Assembly (NCBI RefSeq): GCF_964340395.1 | Contig: NC_135550.1 | Span: forward strand, 7,918,101 to 7,982,100 | DNA from: Glandiceps talaboti | Taxonomy: Eukaryota; Hemichordata; Enteropneusta; Spengelidae | Direction: 5' to 3' | Length of the DNA: 64,000 bases | Shown: in pieces, positions 25,068 through 38,122 of the stretch | Position numbering within the stretch: the stretch's first letter is position 1 | How the letters are laid out: the number at the start of each line of letters is the position of its first letter | The notes under the pieces: generated by a model | Database searches by the model: none | What the model was told of the DNA's origin: nothing | Seen by the model: only the letters and a program-made list of their open reading frames with translations | Translations under genes and position numbers: made by a program

Positions 25068-26437
25068 CTTGGCTGTTGATGTTCTTTCAGTTTACTGTCA
25101 ACAGGGTAAGGGGCTAACTTCAACACATTCAATAGAAAGTTCTAGAAGAAAACAAAACAAATTGTCAATAAGTAAAACTTTTTGAAATTTTGAGTATTTT
25201 TTGGGATATGAATGCATATATGAAATATGTTACCACATATTTCCCATAATGTCAATTTAAAAATGGAAAGCACACAAAAAACAGTTCCACTTTTGTAAGC
25301 TTTTGCCTCCTCCTTTGTTTTGATGTCGCACAAAACAAGGTAAAAATGCGACTCTTGAAAAAGAAAATTGTTTGGATGAAATCATGATACATGACCTTGC
25401 AAGTCCAACCAAATTTAACATGAACCACGTATTACACTTATAGTGTGAGTTAAGAAATGGACTGAATCATATCTATGGCCTGTGAAGGCCACCCTATCAA
25501 TTTGTCCAGTATTACTTTCAAACAACACACTTCTGTAAAGTGTGACGTGTTACCTGCAAACATATCTACCGGTACACACCTTCCCAACTATAATTTAAGT
25601 TATTTATATTATATCTTCAACTATTCTCAAAAAAACTTTAATTTGAGTCCTTTGTTGGAGAATTGTAACATTTTCCGAGGCAAGATTATGAATTAATATT
25701 ATAGTCACTGTCTTTTCAAAATTAAGTGACCTATTTAACTCCATATGTTTTAATAATGCGAAAATTTGTAGACTGTACCATTACCATAACAGTTACCATA
25801 TGTTGATAATACAAGTAGTGTCATATCTGGATAGATAAGATTCCTTTTTAAAATGTGCACATTACATAATATCTCACGGAAAAAGTCACTCAAATATAAA
25901 AGGTCGAACTTTCACATAACACTGACTGTGCCTCAGTCCAAAAGAAAACAATGTTTTGTTTGTAAACCTTACCTGTGTTACTCTGTGAGCTTTTTGGTTA
26001 TTTTTGTTGTTGTGGCAGCGATTTCTGTCTCAACATTATTAAATTCTTCTGCATTTCTTCATTATGGGTAAATACACCAGCAACGAAGTCTTTCACAACA
26101 GCTGTTCCAAAATCATGTTCCAACATCCGTCGTCTTCGTGAAAATTAGTTTTTTCACAACCATAAGGATTTTTTGATTTTTTTACACAAACGTCGTCTCA
26201 CACTTCCGGTTGAGGTGACACGTAACAATTTCAGTCTCGTACACAGGTACGATATATTAGTTGGATGATGCCGAATTCTATAGCAACTTATTTGCCATGT
26301 TATGCAAAAAAGTTTGCAAGATTTCGACATTTTTATCATCTGTTCGTATATTGTTGTAAAGTTATAAGTTGCGTTTTGATTTTGTAAACACTTTATCATA
26401 ATAAATAAACTCCATCGTGGGCGTGGATGAAGAAAAA
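25068..26437. promoter_or_regulatory. Divergent upstream region of the membrane-protein and C1D genes
   Basis: The two start codons (25067 on minus, 26438 on plus) are 1370 bp apart and face away from each other. No other coding frame is convincing in between. The region immediately upstream of the C1D ATG is AT-rich with TAAATAAAC. It may hold a shared promoter and untranslated first exons, but transcription starts cannot be placed. Confidence 0.45.
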
Positions 26438-29400
26438 ATGGCCGCTGCAGAAGACAAGGACGATTTCCCTTCTGAGATTCGGGATGCTTTCGTGGCTTTC
26501 CGGTCGTCTTTGACTGGTGTTGACGACATTTTCAAACCATTGTTAGATACTTCACTTAGCGAGATACAAGAAAAGGTAATCGTTTTTCCACATGGGACCC
26601 TTTCACCCTTGGTAAAGTGTGGGAATGGAAGTACTTCCGTATTGTCACACGTGTGTATGTAAACGATGCAATGAGCGTCAGTCAGCGTTCATCGTATACA
26701 TAGTTATAGGCGATAAACAGCAAAATCGTCATAATTTCATGGAGACATTTTATTGTCTATGTGCATTTCAATGTGCGTAAAGCCATACTTGCTGAAATTC
26801 AGGTAGCTGAAAGCAAAGTTGAATGAGCCAAAGAGTCTGTTGACAGTTGAGTGAAGACTGCCCTCGCAGTTTCATTGTACATATATATCATGTATAAAAG
26901 TGCCTGACTGCATGCAATGAGAATAAAGGGTATACTCAGCTGGAAAAGAAAATTCACTCAAAATATTTGTATCAAAATGACTTGAATATTGTTCATAATA
27001 TATTATTTTTAAATCTGTATGTGCGGCATTATAATGAATACTTTATTTTAGAGTTTAATTCTATCGTACACAAAATTAAGCTAGTTATATTATATAAATA
27101 TAAATACTAATTCTGTTCTTGTTTTAGGTGACAGATCCTCTTGATAAAGCAAAACTTGACCTCGTTGCAGCATATGCTATAAATTCAATGTTCTGGAGTG
27201 AGTACAAGTATTTTCCTACAATTTGAATTGGTCATGTGCAAATTATTGTCAATGTAGTTATATTAACACTATGAAAATTGTCATGTCAACAATTAGAGGT
27301 ATCCTGACAAGAGAAGTCTATATACACAATATGGATGTGACTAGTTGAAATGTCTATATACACAAAATGTTTACTTTTGTGTAATTAATTTGGTTAATAT
27401 CCATGCATTTTTCAGTGTATTTAACAACACAAGGAATAAATCCAAAAGATCATCCCATAAAGCAAGAACTGGTAAGTAGACAATGAAATTAAAATTATAT
27501 GTAAATTTTATGTAAATTAACACAATACTGAGTGTTTTTTCCTGATTGCTTTTTTGATGTTTCTGCATAAAGTTTTGAAGTTAAACAGCAGCTTGCTTGT
27601 TGACAAGTTTATACTGGTAACATTGTCATTTTTAATCTATTATACTGCTTTTCAGCCAAATAAGATGTATGTATAAATTAAGTTATATAGAAGTATTTGA
27701 TGTAACATGTGGGCTATTCTTTTCTGCTCTTGTACTCCCATGTACACTTATTGTTCTGATATGAAATATCTCTCAAATGTACACCGATTCAAAGTTTTTT
27801 CACCCACTATTAATATTTAGCATCTTCAGATATATGTAAATTTCTAATATTTTGTTGTACTTTATTACACCATGCAGGACAGAATACGTAATTATATGAA
27901 TAGAGTGAAACAAATTGTTGATAAAAAGAAAGGTAAGTCAAATGAAAGTTGTTACAGACCAGATGTTGTCAGTGACAATGTGTATATAAAGTATAATGTA
28001 TTTTAACCATTTATAATTCAGTTCAATTCTTAGCATACACCCCACCCCCACCCATACTATATATGTACAAAAAAATGCTTTTACCTTGAATAAACCAAAC
28101 TGGATGTGATCAGTAGAGGATTTATTTTCTGGGGTTTCTACTTTACAATGATGCATATTTAACCCCCCTCCACCCCACCCCCCACCCCTGGATCTGTGAT
28201 ACTCATAATATATTTTTCCCCCAATTTTTTTCATCGATTACAATACAACGGTATAATTATGTTCTTCTCCTAAATTTTTCCTCAGTATGATTGTGCTGGA
28301 AAATAATTGTGACAATGCTTCGTCAGTGCTTGACATTGACTTGGAGTGGCAAGGCCCCCCATTATCCACAGTCACATAAATCTAACTTTCAAATAGCCTG
28401 AAAGATCCAGGCACTTCTTCCCTTATATAATGCACTCGGTCATGAGTAATTACATAAACGGACCAACGGCTGGAGTGGACCTTTTAGACTAACTTTCCTA
28501 TCTATAGCCCACTTTTTATTTCAGTTGATTATGTGCATCTCATCTGACTTGTTGATCATTGCTATTCATCCAACATATTATTTCAATTATTTCAGCTGTT
28601 AGACTTGATAAAGGTGCAGCATCAAGATTTATCAAACATGCATTGTCTGATGTTTCCAAAGATGAAGTGGACACAGAAAGTAAGGAAAATTATTCACTCA
28701 GATAAGCATATTCATTCATTCATTCATTCATTCATTCATTCATTCATTCATTCATTCATTCATTCATTATTCTTGTGTAAACAAGCAGCACACAAAGTGC
28801 TAATACAGCCAAGGTGATGAAATAGAGAAATGTACAAAGCAGAAAATACAAAGTAAACATTTTCCTGAGATACTAAGGGTCATTTCATAGAAAATATTTC
28901 CATACTATAGATGACTGTTTGATCTTTTTATGTGTTATTGATATCTCACTTGTTGTAAGACCATGTCTGGGTCCATTAAGATACCAATAACTGCCCAACG
29001 GCTGTGAGATCACAGTTTTCTCCAAAGACTGCATCTCACAGTCTTACTGGGGAATTATTGTTACCTAAACTCTCATGGGCATTCACTACTGTAACAACAC
29101 TTCTATACTATCAAGTATTAATTTATGGAAGTGTACCACTAGCACCAGTTATCCCTATAATCATATCCTTTATACAAACGTGTTTAGTCGATAAGTCTGG
29201 ATGCCAATGTGGTCTCTAACTAAACCACTAGTGAGTTAGTGGAGGTGTAAGTGGTAACGATACATTTGTACTGTATAGGAACTAGACTAAAACATGTACA
29301 AGTCTATGCTGTAATACACTTAATGTTAACCTTGCTTGGCTGAGGGTAGAGGGGGAGGGGAGTTTAAATGGGCAAGTCAGGGGGTTGTGGTTCGAAGTTA

Positions 29401-29651
29401 ATTTTAAGGAGACATGGCAATTATAGGAGATTAATCTATTGTTCATTGTACTGCTGTATTACCTAAGACATTCATTATACCTCAAAGTAGTCCACTGTCT
29501 GACTTCCACGTACCCCTTCCAGAGTTATATATAAAATGACTTTGCCATCTCCATATTGTGTTTTATAGAATCACCGTCCACAACCACATCTAAGAGGAAA
29601 CATGAAGATAAAAGTGCCAGCAAGAAGAAAAAGAAGAAAAAGAAAAATTAA
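26438..29651 (+). CDS. C1D: C1D nuclear exosome cofactor (Sas10/C1D family), 6 exons
   Basis: Exons 26438-26575, 27128-27197, 27416-27471, 27878-27932, 28596-28679 and 29569-29651 join to 161 aa (human C1D 141). The Sas10/C1D helical domain spans about residues 8-125, with the family blocks DPLDKAKLDLVAAYAINSMFW, YLTTQGINPKDHPIKQEL, RVKQIVDKK and LDKGAASRFIKHAL. C1D/Rrp47 binds the exosome exonuclease Rrp6 (EXOSC10) with MPP6 in the nucleolus for 5.8S rRNA and snoRNA 3' processing, and it also binds DNA and RNA (established knowledge). The C-terminus is a lysine run (KHEDKSASKKKKKKKKN), a likely nuclear/nucleolar and RNA-binding tail, longer than in human. The ATG at 26438 lies in AAAATGG context; the frame upstream has no earlier in-frame ATG nearby. 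Confidence 0.95.
28708..28768. repeat. (ATTC)n microsatellite
   Basis: About 15 tetranucleotide units in C1D intron 5, starting roughly 30 bp after the exon 5 donor at 28680. Confidence 0.95.
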
Positions 29652-31448
29652 GATTAAAACTTTTTCATACTTTTAGTTTATTTGTATTTTTATTTCATAT
29701 TTTGTTGATGTGTAATTTAAGTCACCTTCAAAAGTCACAAATATTAAAAACAGAAACTTGTTATTGTGATAAAACTTTGTAATATTTCAGTTTTGCAGTT
29801 TATTGTCAGGTGAGTGTATATCTGTTCTTATTGACAGGTTAGACAGACTGTACTGTTACTTTAAAACCATTTCATTAACTTCAAACACTGGAATGAACAA
29901 ATTACTACCATTACATGAAAAAATAGATTTAATTAAAACCAATAGCCTGGCCTTTCTAACACCACCACCCCAGCTCGGAAACAAAAAGACAAACATTTAA
30001 TTCAAATATCTGACCCTATATTATCAGATCTGACCTTTCTGATAGTATCTTTTATTTGACCTTGACCTGAGTCAAACTATAAAAAAAAGATCTATATCAT
30101 AAATTAGTTATTGATCTATTGATATTGTAAGACTTGTGTCTCATGTCTTGTACTACTATGTAAATGCCAGTGCTCTTATCTGATGTATGTAAGTGGCCAA
30201 AGTAAATTATGGGTATGACTACTTACATAAATCTTATTGAAATAAGTCAAAGTCAGGGCCCTGGTCAAAGTGTGCAAGATTATGGGGGCAAGGAAAGAAT
30301 AGGAACAATGAAACCTTACCAGAAATTTGTGATATTATCATCTTTTTCCTCCACCACTAATATTTATTGAATGAATTGGAAGTAATAATGATAATATTAT
30401 ACTTGAATAATCAAAGTCAAAATCCACACATTGCAAAATACCTAGGTAGAAATACCTCTTGTTTATTATTGCAATGTTGTGCTAATTTTAATGCCATGAA
30501 TTAACTAGCATATGACCTCAAATCTCATTTTTCATGTACTTTCAGAAATATTAATGTTAGAACAAGTTGGTCGATTATATTAGGCCAAAAAAAGAAAAGA
30601 AAAAGAATTGTTTCTGGTCAGCACACATATCACCGTATCTTCTTGTCGGTCTTTTTGTGTGTTTGTCCAGTCTGCAGATCCAGAGGAAAACACAAAAATA
30701 ATCCTCCCTACCGGGTACTTCAGTGAAGACAATTGCAGAGCCAATCATGAACAGACAAATGACATCAGCCCCACATACACACGCACTCTTATTCTAAAGT
30801 ACTATATGTAAAGAACAGTAACTGTCATAAATAGTAGATTGAGTGACAGCATTGTTGAGAATTTTTGGCCATGCAAATGATAAATTATTAAATAGCAAGA
30901 GACTTTAGTATCTGATTTCCATGACAGCAACATTTCATTTATCCTACACCTCAGCTACATATGTTGTTTATCATAAGGAAAATTATAGTAGTTCTTTAAA
31001 TCATACTTTTCAAATATATATTGCACATTTGTGGGGTTTTTGTTCTTTTGGTATAAAGTCCTTGCTCTATTGCCAGTTACAAGATGCATTGTACATTCCC
31101 CAACCCATATAACGCCATGTATTCTGTACACACAGGTGGGTTTGCACGTGCAACTCCAAGGGATGGTGTCTCCTGACTTTCCCTGAGTTTACGAGTAAAA
31201 TCCTTGTCGTTGATGATGTTAAGTCTTTGTTCAGAACTTCTATAAAATTACTCACAATTAAAGAGGTCAACATGACTTTCCATCATTTCATGATGAAGAT
31301 GTTATTTCAAATGTAAATAAGACTAAATGTAACAACATAAGCAACATCTCATGCAATGCATCTTGGAACTGGAAAATTGACTTAGGGTATTTCTTGTTGC
31401 TGTGTAGTGGTGGATCTTGCTGATGTATTTGAGACTTTAGTTGTCCAG
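29652..31448. other. Convergent intergenic region between C1D and MTARC copy A
   Basis: C1D (+) and MTARC-A (-) end facing each other, 1797 bp apart. No coding frame is supported. ATTAAA at 29742-29747 is a candidate C1D poly(A) signal. Otherwise the sequence is AT-rich and unique. Confidence 0.6.
29742..29747 (+). promoter_or_regulatory. Candidate poly(A) signal of C1D
   Basis: ATTAAA, the commonest variant hexamer, 91 bp after the C1D stop. Another ATTAAA at 29653 sits too close to the stop to be favoured. Confidence 0.4.
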
Positions 31449-32140
31449 TTATTCACTGGATGCATACACTGTATCACCAACACGAACCATACCAGTTACA
31501 TCTATACCACAGTAGACACCAAACAGTGGTGCGTCTTTGTATATCGATTTATGAGGGGAATCTTGTGGGCAGAGACGGAAGCTAAAAAGAATACCGAGAA
31601 TTGAAAAAAAGAAATTTTATTATTTATCTCGAGAATAGAAATCATATACAAACCATTGTAGAATTAAATTCAAACAGCATCATTCAAACTACTACCGCAT
31701 TGGTTCCTACAGGTTGTCATTCCAAGGCATTGCCTGCTTCTGCACACATTTGCAAAATATTCACAGACAAATTGGACAGATTTGCCAATAATGAACTGAA
31801 AATTGTTCAACATGGAAATCTTCACAAATATAAGTCTTCAGTGTTGGGTGTATTAAAAACAATAACACACGCTTAGACACTGACTGTCACCAGAATTTGG
31901 ATAATCTTGTTGACCGACCCTTGGACAGTTAAATATTAATGATACTATATTATTGTCAATGGTCAGCACATTATTGAACGTGTATATTACCTTCTCAATG
32001 TTTTCAGTGGTTCAGAGTCATGCATTATTCCAGTCTCTGGATCAACTGTGGTAATTTTACACCTACATGAACAGTAACAGAAATTGTGATATTTAGAACA
32101 TTGAATCTTAAACACAACCACAGAGGCCAGCGAGCATGTA

Positions 32141-32174
<34 letters not shown>

Positions 32175-34557
32175 CGATCAATTGATCGATTTATTGATTG
32201 ATTTATTATTTGGTTGAATGATTGACTGATTGAATGATCATTTTTTGTGGTGCAATATAACTTATTTTGTGTGTGATATTGATCAGTTGACTCATTGATT
32301 TTTGTGGTGATATAAAACATTTTTTCCCTGGCTACTTTTCTCTTTTTCAGCTGTATGTAATTCTCACTTTATTGACTAAACAAGTCTTCATGGAAGACAT
32401 AGTCCCCCCCCCCCCCCCAAACCCAAAAAAAGTATTTCTTGTAGTTGTAGTGACGACAACAAGTTCTTTTAATAGTTTGTACATTATCTCGCAGGCTGTC
32501 AGTTCAAAAAGGACAACTATGGCATGGCCTTTTAAGGCAATCAAAAAGATACACTGACAACACCTGAAAGGGTTGTTAATTTCTTATCTATTATGTGTAG
32601 ATCCTTGACAATTTCAGGCACATTAGCATTAATATTTGTATTACCTTAATGATTTCAAAATAGGAAGACAACTATTTGACCCTGAAGATAAAAGTCAAGG
32701 TCAAAAGTCAGTGTGCCATTAAAAAGCTCATCATTTATAACCATGACGAAGGCACTTGAATAGGGTGGCTATCTGTTAAGCGTCAAGAGTTATCAGCCAA
32801 AATGTGAATGTATATGACAAATATGGCCTCCATTTTGCTGTTATCTTGGGGGTTGTGAAACAAAGTGATGTGTATATGCAGACTATAGCACATTGATCGA
32901 TTTGGCACATGCATATTGGAGATACAGGTGGATACGGACGGAAGGATGGATTGATGGACAGAGGAATGGAGCCCAACATAGTAGCCCCTAATAAAGACAC
33001 CTTGTCCATTCTTCTCCTCTAAAAACACCCATAATCTTATCATTGGCAGAGATCACTTACATTAACAGTTTGCTTTATCTCTCATCTTCTGGGAGATTAC
33101 CACACTCATTTATGCATTAACTACTTCCTACTAGTGTGTGCATGATTGACTGTTTGTCCAGTGTGATAATCTCCAAGAAGATTAGACATAAAGCAAATTT
33201 TCTCGGTAACTGATCCATGCTAATTGTATGATTAGGATTGTTTTAATTTAGATAGGAGAAGAATTGACAAGGTGTCTTTATTTAGTAAATATAGAGAGAA
33301 TTATATACAACTGAAAGAGAGCAAAGTAGCCAGAGAAAGAAGAAAAAAGTTTTAGATCACCAAAAAAAATAAATGAGTCAATTGATCAATATCACACACA
33401 AAATAAGTTATATTGCACCACAAAAATTGATCATTCAATCAATCAATATCATTCAACCAAGTAATAAATCAATCAATCAATCAATCAATCGATTACATGC
33501 TCGCTGAATCCTGTGACACAACATGAAACAAAGCAACTTTATCTGTATACGTCAAGTGTGAGACAATGTATCAATAGTATTGAAATGGCATATTTTGTAG
33601 ATAATCTATTGATAGATAATCTATTGCCTAGATAAACGTAAATGCTAATAAGCTCTGATATGGTTGAAGGCCAGAGTTTCATTCCCATGTTCTTATATTA
33701 GTGTTATCTTTATCAGTGGATCCATGGGGATTATGTAGAATCATTCTCTTGTTCTGCATCATCTTTTTCCATCATTTTACCAGATAACTGTTTTTCACAC
33801 CAGTCCTGAATTTCAATCCTCATCCAAACTGGGCCTTTAAAGGGGAACACCACTCCAGTAAATAAAGGTAGTTTCATAAATTTTGGGTTCTGGAGATACA
33901 TGCCAACACATCACATAAATTTTGCTCGGTTGACAAGAAATGCCATATTGAAACTTTGTTCACCTCAATTGTTCTTTCAGTGGTACACTGTTGCGTCATG
34001 GGTATTGGTAGATGTGAATATGTATTAGATGAACAATACACATTGATGAGTTTACATGAAGCTTATAAATGCTTAGGGGTGATGAATATTCAGTGTTCAT
34101 CTAATTACTATCGTGTATTTAGTCAGCAATAAATGAATAATTAGTGATTTGACTACCTTTGACAATACTTGACACGTCTTAGAGATACATCACCTATCCT
34201 CAGATGTTTCCAATTGTCCTATTCAATAGCAAATGAAACAAAATGTGATAAAAGTTTTAAGAGATACAACACATGTACATCAAAAGCTGACACCTAACTA
34301 TAAGTTTTGTTCTTTAGTGAATCTTGTTTACAACTGTAACTGATAGACTCATCATTTTAGGCTCTAAATTTGTCGACCCATAAAACAATGATGACTTACA
34401 AATATTTAAATTCACATATTTAATAATAATATCATGTTGTAAAGTTTAAGGTATGTGAAAATGACATTACTTTCAGTACACTGTACGTGTGTTGTGGTGG
34501 GTTTTTTTGGTGAATTAAGCGAAAATTGCAATTGCAAGGTTTACAGTATCAGTGTAC

Positions 34558-34605
<48 letters not shown>

Positions 34606-34656
34606 TGTGTGTGTGTGTGTGTGTCTGTGTGTCTCTGTGTGTGTGTCTGTGTGTGT

Positions 34657-34711
<55 letters not shown>

Positions 34712-37700
34712 TGTACTGTGTGTGTGTTTGTTTGCACCCACCTCGTCATAGGCCTTTGTTCCTGAAATCACTATGTTTGGTCTGAAGCTCTGCATGGTCA
34801 GTGGAGTATCTAGTTTCTTATTTAAATCTTGCAGGGAGGCATCACCAAGCACCATATATGCTGTACTATTCTGATAAGCTAGCTGAAAATTCATAACAAT
34901 TTCATAATTTACAAAATGAATGTAAATATTGTGTATAAACCGGTATATCATTAAGGGGACTCAATGGTAAGAAACTACACTGTGCGGCACCTTTCAGCAC
35001 ATACTGAGCCTCTGTAGAACAAGTCTTTGGCGTTAAGACAAACTCCAATATCTTTTTAGAGTAGTGATAATTTGTGACATGAAGCACAACAGAGCTAGCC
35101 TATGGTATTGATGATCCAAAAAGAAATGAAAAGCTAGTAGGTGTACAGTCACCCATTCCCCCCCCCCCCCCCCCCCCGGCTCACACACATTTATTCTGGT
35201 CATGAAATAAATGCTGTACATATCACCCCTCCTACAAAGAGTTTTATGTCACCATGATGTTATGTGCAGAGCTGCGCACAGTTCCTGCATAGTGCTTGCT
35301 GCACAGCTTTTTAGGTAACTCTAAGTGCAGTGTTATTTAATTTTCATAAGGGTTGTCACATAGTCCAGCAGAGTCTTGTCTTGGTGTTAGTATCTCAGGG
35401 AGCTGTCCACACTAAGAAAATATAAGTCTCTTGGCTAACAAATGCACACTTGTAATTTGCTTACTGCCTCATGCTCCCATATGATACAACTATAGACATC
35501 AGACTGTGGACGAACAAAACCTGTTACAAACAGGGAAAGTAAACAACTGAATTAGATTAACAACACTTGACACAACATGTTGGAAGTACAGAGACTTGTC
35601 ATTTGATAAGAACAGTTTTATGGCCACTTTACATAATAATTCACCTTCACAAACAAATTTCTAGTTCCCGTGGCATTTCTTGTACAGATAAAGAGGCCAT
35701 AAAGCTGTTCTTAATATCAAAAGTGGTGTGTAAATAATACAAGTTTATATTGTTCCAACCTGCTGTGGCAAGTGTTCTTAATCTATTTCATCTGTTAATA
35801 ATTTCTCTGTTTGTAACTGGTTCCATTAGTCCACGGTCTAATGTCAGCAGTTGTAATTTAATTCTGTGGCATCTGACTATAAGTACACACCATAAGTTAT
35901 CAATTCAAATGAATATTTTTTTCTCACCACATCGCCATTACTTCCAAGGTGTCCATAGAGCGGTTCATCAATAAGTACTTTTGGTGGTAAGTTATCCAAA
36001 CAGATTAGTTTAAAATTGGGTTTGTCAAAGAAAGTACTGAGCCAGACTTCTGCTTCTTTGCCACAAGACTTGCCATCAATGTCTACCCTCCAAACTCTAG
36101 AAGCAATCAAAGACAACAAGGTGGTCAAATGGTTAAAGTGGTTGGCTTGGAAGTTGTCTATTCGAGCTTCATTGTTGCCATTTGTTTCTAAATGGCTAAA
36201 GTCCCCTTGGAAGATTTGAACCACGAGACATGCCCCAGTCAACCCATGCCAGCTGTACAATTGAGGACCTGGTAGGATAGAGGTTGCTATGTGAATACTT
36301 TGTTCCTAGTGTGCTTACAGATGTTGCAGTGGGTTTTATGCTCTTCAGGGAATTGGGGAGTGTTAAAGGCTGTTGTGCCGTTACAGGTCTATACCAGGGG
36401 AAATAATGATAAAGTGCTTTTAAAAGCATAGTACAGGAAGCCTTAGCCTTACTGGTGTATATAAAAACTAACATTATTTTGTTTCAAATGAAAATAACTT
36501 TGAGCCCAAAATGTTAGTGTTCTTCTAATATTTTTTTCTAATACATTATATCAACTTGTAATGTTCAGACTGGTAAATCTACCGCGTACATAACCATGTG
36601 TATGTCGCTGTAAAACAAAAACCCAGTCATGCAGCCTCACCTTGATTTGATGATTTCTTGTTCACTGTGAGGGAGTTCACTGACATTTAGGGGTACTTTC
36701 AATGTTGACATGTTAGGTGCATCTAGTTGTAAGTATTTTTCATCTTCTGATAGACTTGGTTGAATCACAGCCATCATTGGTTCTTTAGCTATTGTTATGA
36801 ATACATTGTCCGCATTCACTACCATCCAATGTCTGTATTAAAAACAATATATTATAATATCCCATCAACAGCATTCCACAATTCTACAAATATACCACTG
36901 GGTGTATGTCTTCTAAAATACACTTGCCTTGGTTGTTAGGACAACCGTACCTTAATCTACATTTATCGTGACCTAGCTCACGTAAATCAATCCTATATTT
37001 TTCAGATTCTTCAATCTGGTGAGAACAAAATTGGCGCCCTCTATGGCAGGAATAGAAGAAATTTACAATATTACTGATTGTATGATGGCATTATTCCATG
37101 AGCATGTACCTGAGTGAAAATTAAGTTATTGTTCATTGCTGAAATTTGTGAACATTGATAACATAAATGGTTCAAAGTTTTCTTCTGACTTTGATTTTCA
37201 TTTCTAAATCTTTCAAACTGTTTAAAATATGATTATGAAATGAACACATCATTGAATTTTCTAAAAACAAGTTTTTGAAACTTTAACTGAATGACCAGCC
37301 CATCATTTTTAAGGTGTTTACAATAAAAAACAGAATTAAGTACGGGTGTCCATACATTTCCTATCAACATGTTCATTAGTTTTGACAATATTTTCTTCTA
37401 GCATGTTGATTTGTTCAAGTATTCTCTTGGCTAGTAAAATGTCACCAGAAGCCCATGATAGGTAGAAGTGTGAACCTTGACCCCTATTCATGTATACGTG
37501 TACACACCTAGACTCCTGGAAGTGCAATATGTGGCACTATGTCAAAATAAATTTTTTTTCAAATCTTAGCCCATACTTAGCAGTTTGTTTTTTTTACAAT
37601 GGGAGAAGTTTGGAAAGGTTCTGGTAAAATAAATGTGGTTTGGAAGTTTAAAGAAAAACAAATTGCGAGCCCAATTTGAACTATAAAAATTGATAAGTTA

Positions 37701-38122
37701 CTCATTGTGTACATTCTTAAATTTTCATTACATTGTAAATCTTACTGTAAACTACATGTCACTATTGAAAGAAAAGTGTATATGGCCATGCATACACCAG
37801 CTACTGTCAGTACATGTAATTATTTCCTACCACAATTCTTGTTCTCGTTCTTGTATGTATAAATGTATAAACAGTAATCTATTGTTTAGTCTGACCTATC
37901 TTTTAGTGGACCACTTCTTAACCCTGTCTCTGTACACCTTCCACCAGCAAGTGGAATGCCTCGACAGGATTTCACAGGATATATATACACAGATGAAAGT
38001 TTGCCAACAGGTATCATCTTTCTTGTTTGTCTGCGAGATCTATACCACCACCAAACTGTTCCGATCGTGCAAACAGCTAACCCTCCTACAAGGAGGGGTT
38101 TGTTGAATCCAATATCAGCCAT
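31449..38122 (-). CDS. MTARC: Mitochondrial amidoxime-reducing component (MOSC domain), copy A, 7 exons
   Basis: Minus-strand exons 38122-37896, 36832-36641, 36096-35928, 34882-34742, 34218-34157, 32062-31991 and 31581-31449 give 331 aa (human MTARC1 is 337). An N-terminal hydrophobic segment, [15 protein letters not shown], followed by RSRRQTRK fits a signal anchor in the outer mitochondrial membrane. The MOSC N-terminal barrel starts at [12 protein letters not shown]. The MOSC domain proper contains [16 protein letters not shown] and C-x-R-C265-KITTVDPETG; Cys265 aligns with human Cys273, the molybdenum ligand. The C-terminus is [17 protein letters not shown]. The family reduces N-hydroxylated compounds with cytochrome b5 and its reductase (established knowledge). 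It is one of two tandem same-strand copies, with copy B upstream. Introns hold a SINE, nested inverted repeats and a CA repeat next to the exon 4 donor. All junctions are GT-AG and in phase, with no sign of a broken gene. Confidence 0.95.
31991..32062 (-). CDS. MTARC: MTARC-A exon 6, molybdenum-ligand exon
   Basis: Encodes the Mo-binding Cys and TVDPETG motif plus [10 protein letters not shown]. About 55 bases from its 3' half are identical to exon 6 of copy B (42354-42425), while the immediately flanking introns differ. Confidence 0.93.
32128..33510. repeat. Large inverted repeat with a nested palindromic element, MTARC-A intron 5
   Basis: The left arm (about 32128-32345) holds GCGAGCATGTAAT, (GATT)n, GGTTGAATGAT, TGGTGCAATATAACTTATTT and TGTGTGATATTGATCA. 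All recur in reverse complement in the right arm (about 33310-33510). The internal segment contains a second palindrome (32985-33285) whose ends are AATAAAGACACCTTGTC and GACAAGGTGTCTTTATT. The whole structure sits in a transcribed intron and could form a long RNA hairpin. Likely non-autonomous transposons inserted into one another. Confidence 0.75.
32985..33285. mobile_element. Palindromic MITE-like element nested in the larger inverted repeat
   Basis: Terminal inverted repeats TAATAAAGACACCTTGTC / GACAAGGTGTCTTTATTTA extend inwards through TTCTTCTCCT / AGGAGAAGAA and TTTGCTTTAT / ATAAAGCAAA. About 300 bp, no coding capacity. Confidence 0.65.
33837..34120 (+). mobile_element. MITE-like element, family 1, copy D
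   Basis: Begins TTTAAAGGGGAACACCACTC and carries the family body (CATAAATTTTGGGTTCTGG, ATTGTTCTTTCAGTGG, GCGTCATGGG). The right terminal repeat is not recognisable. It lies in MTARC-A intron 5, close to exon 5. Confidence 0.6.
34559..34727. repeat. (GT)n microsatellite with CT interruptions, beside the MTARC-A exon 4 donor
   Basis: On the transcribed (minus) strand this is a CA repeat of about 165 nt beginning some 15 nt after the exon 4 donor at 34741. It produces long spurious His/Thr and Val/Cys frames. Confidence 0.95.
36119..36478 (+). mobile_element. tRNA-derived SINE, diverged copy
   Basis: Collinear with the SINE at 54830-55191: a tRNA-like head (AAATGGTTAAAGTGG...ATTCGAGCTTC), then TTGTTTCT..ATGGCTAAAGTCC, AGATTTGAACCAC, GACCTGGTAGGAT, ATGCTC and a tail resembling GATAAAGTGCTTTTAAAAGCA..TATATAAAAACTAACATTATT. 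It is antisense in MTARC-A intron 2, and its head lies about 20 bp from the exon 3 acceptor. Confidence 0.75.

Noticed and set aside
26417-26437. Upstream GTG-initiated extension of C1D
   Set aside because: Only a non-ATG codon would start it. The ATG at 26438 has good context and gives the expected N-terminus.
34541-34951. 136-codon minus-strand frame with long His/Thr repeats
   Set aside because: It is the CA microsatellite read in frame, merged with MTARC-A exon 4. The real exon ends at 34742 with a GT donor.
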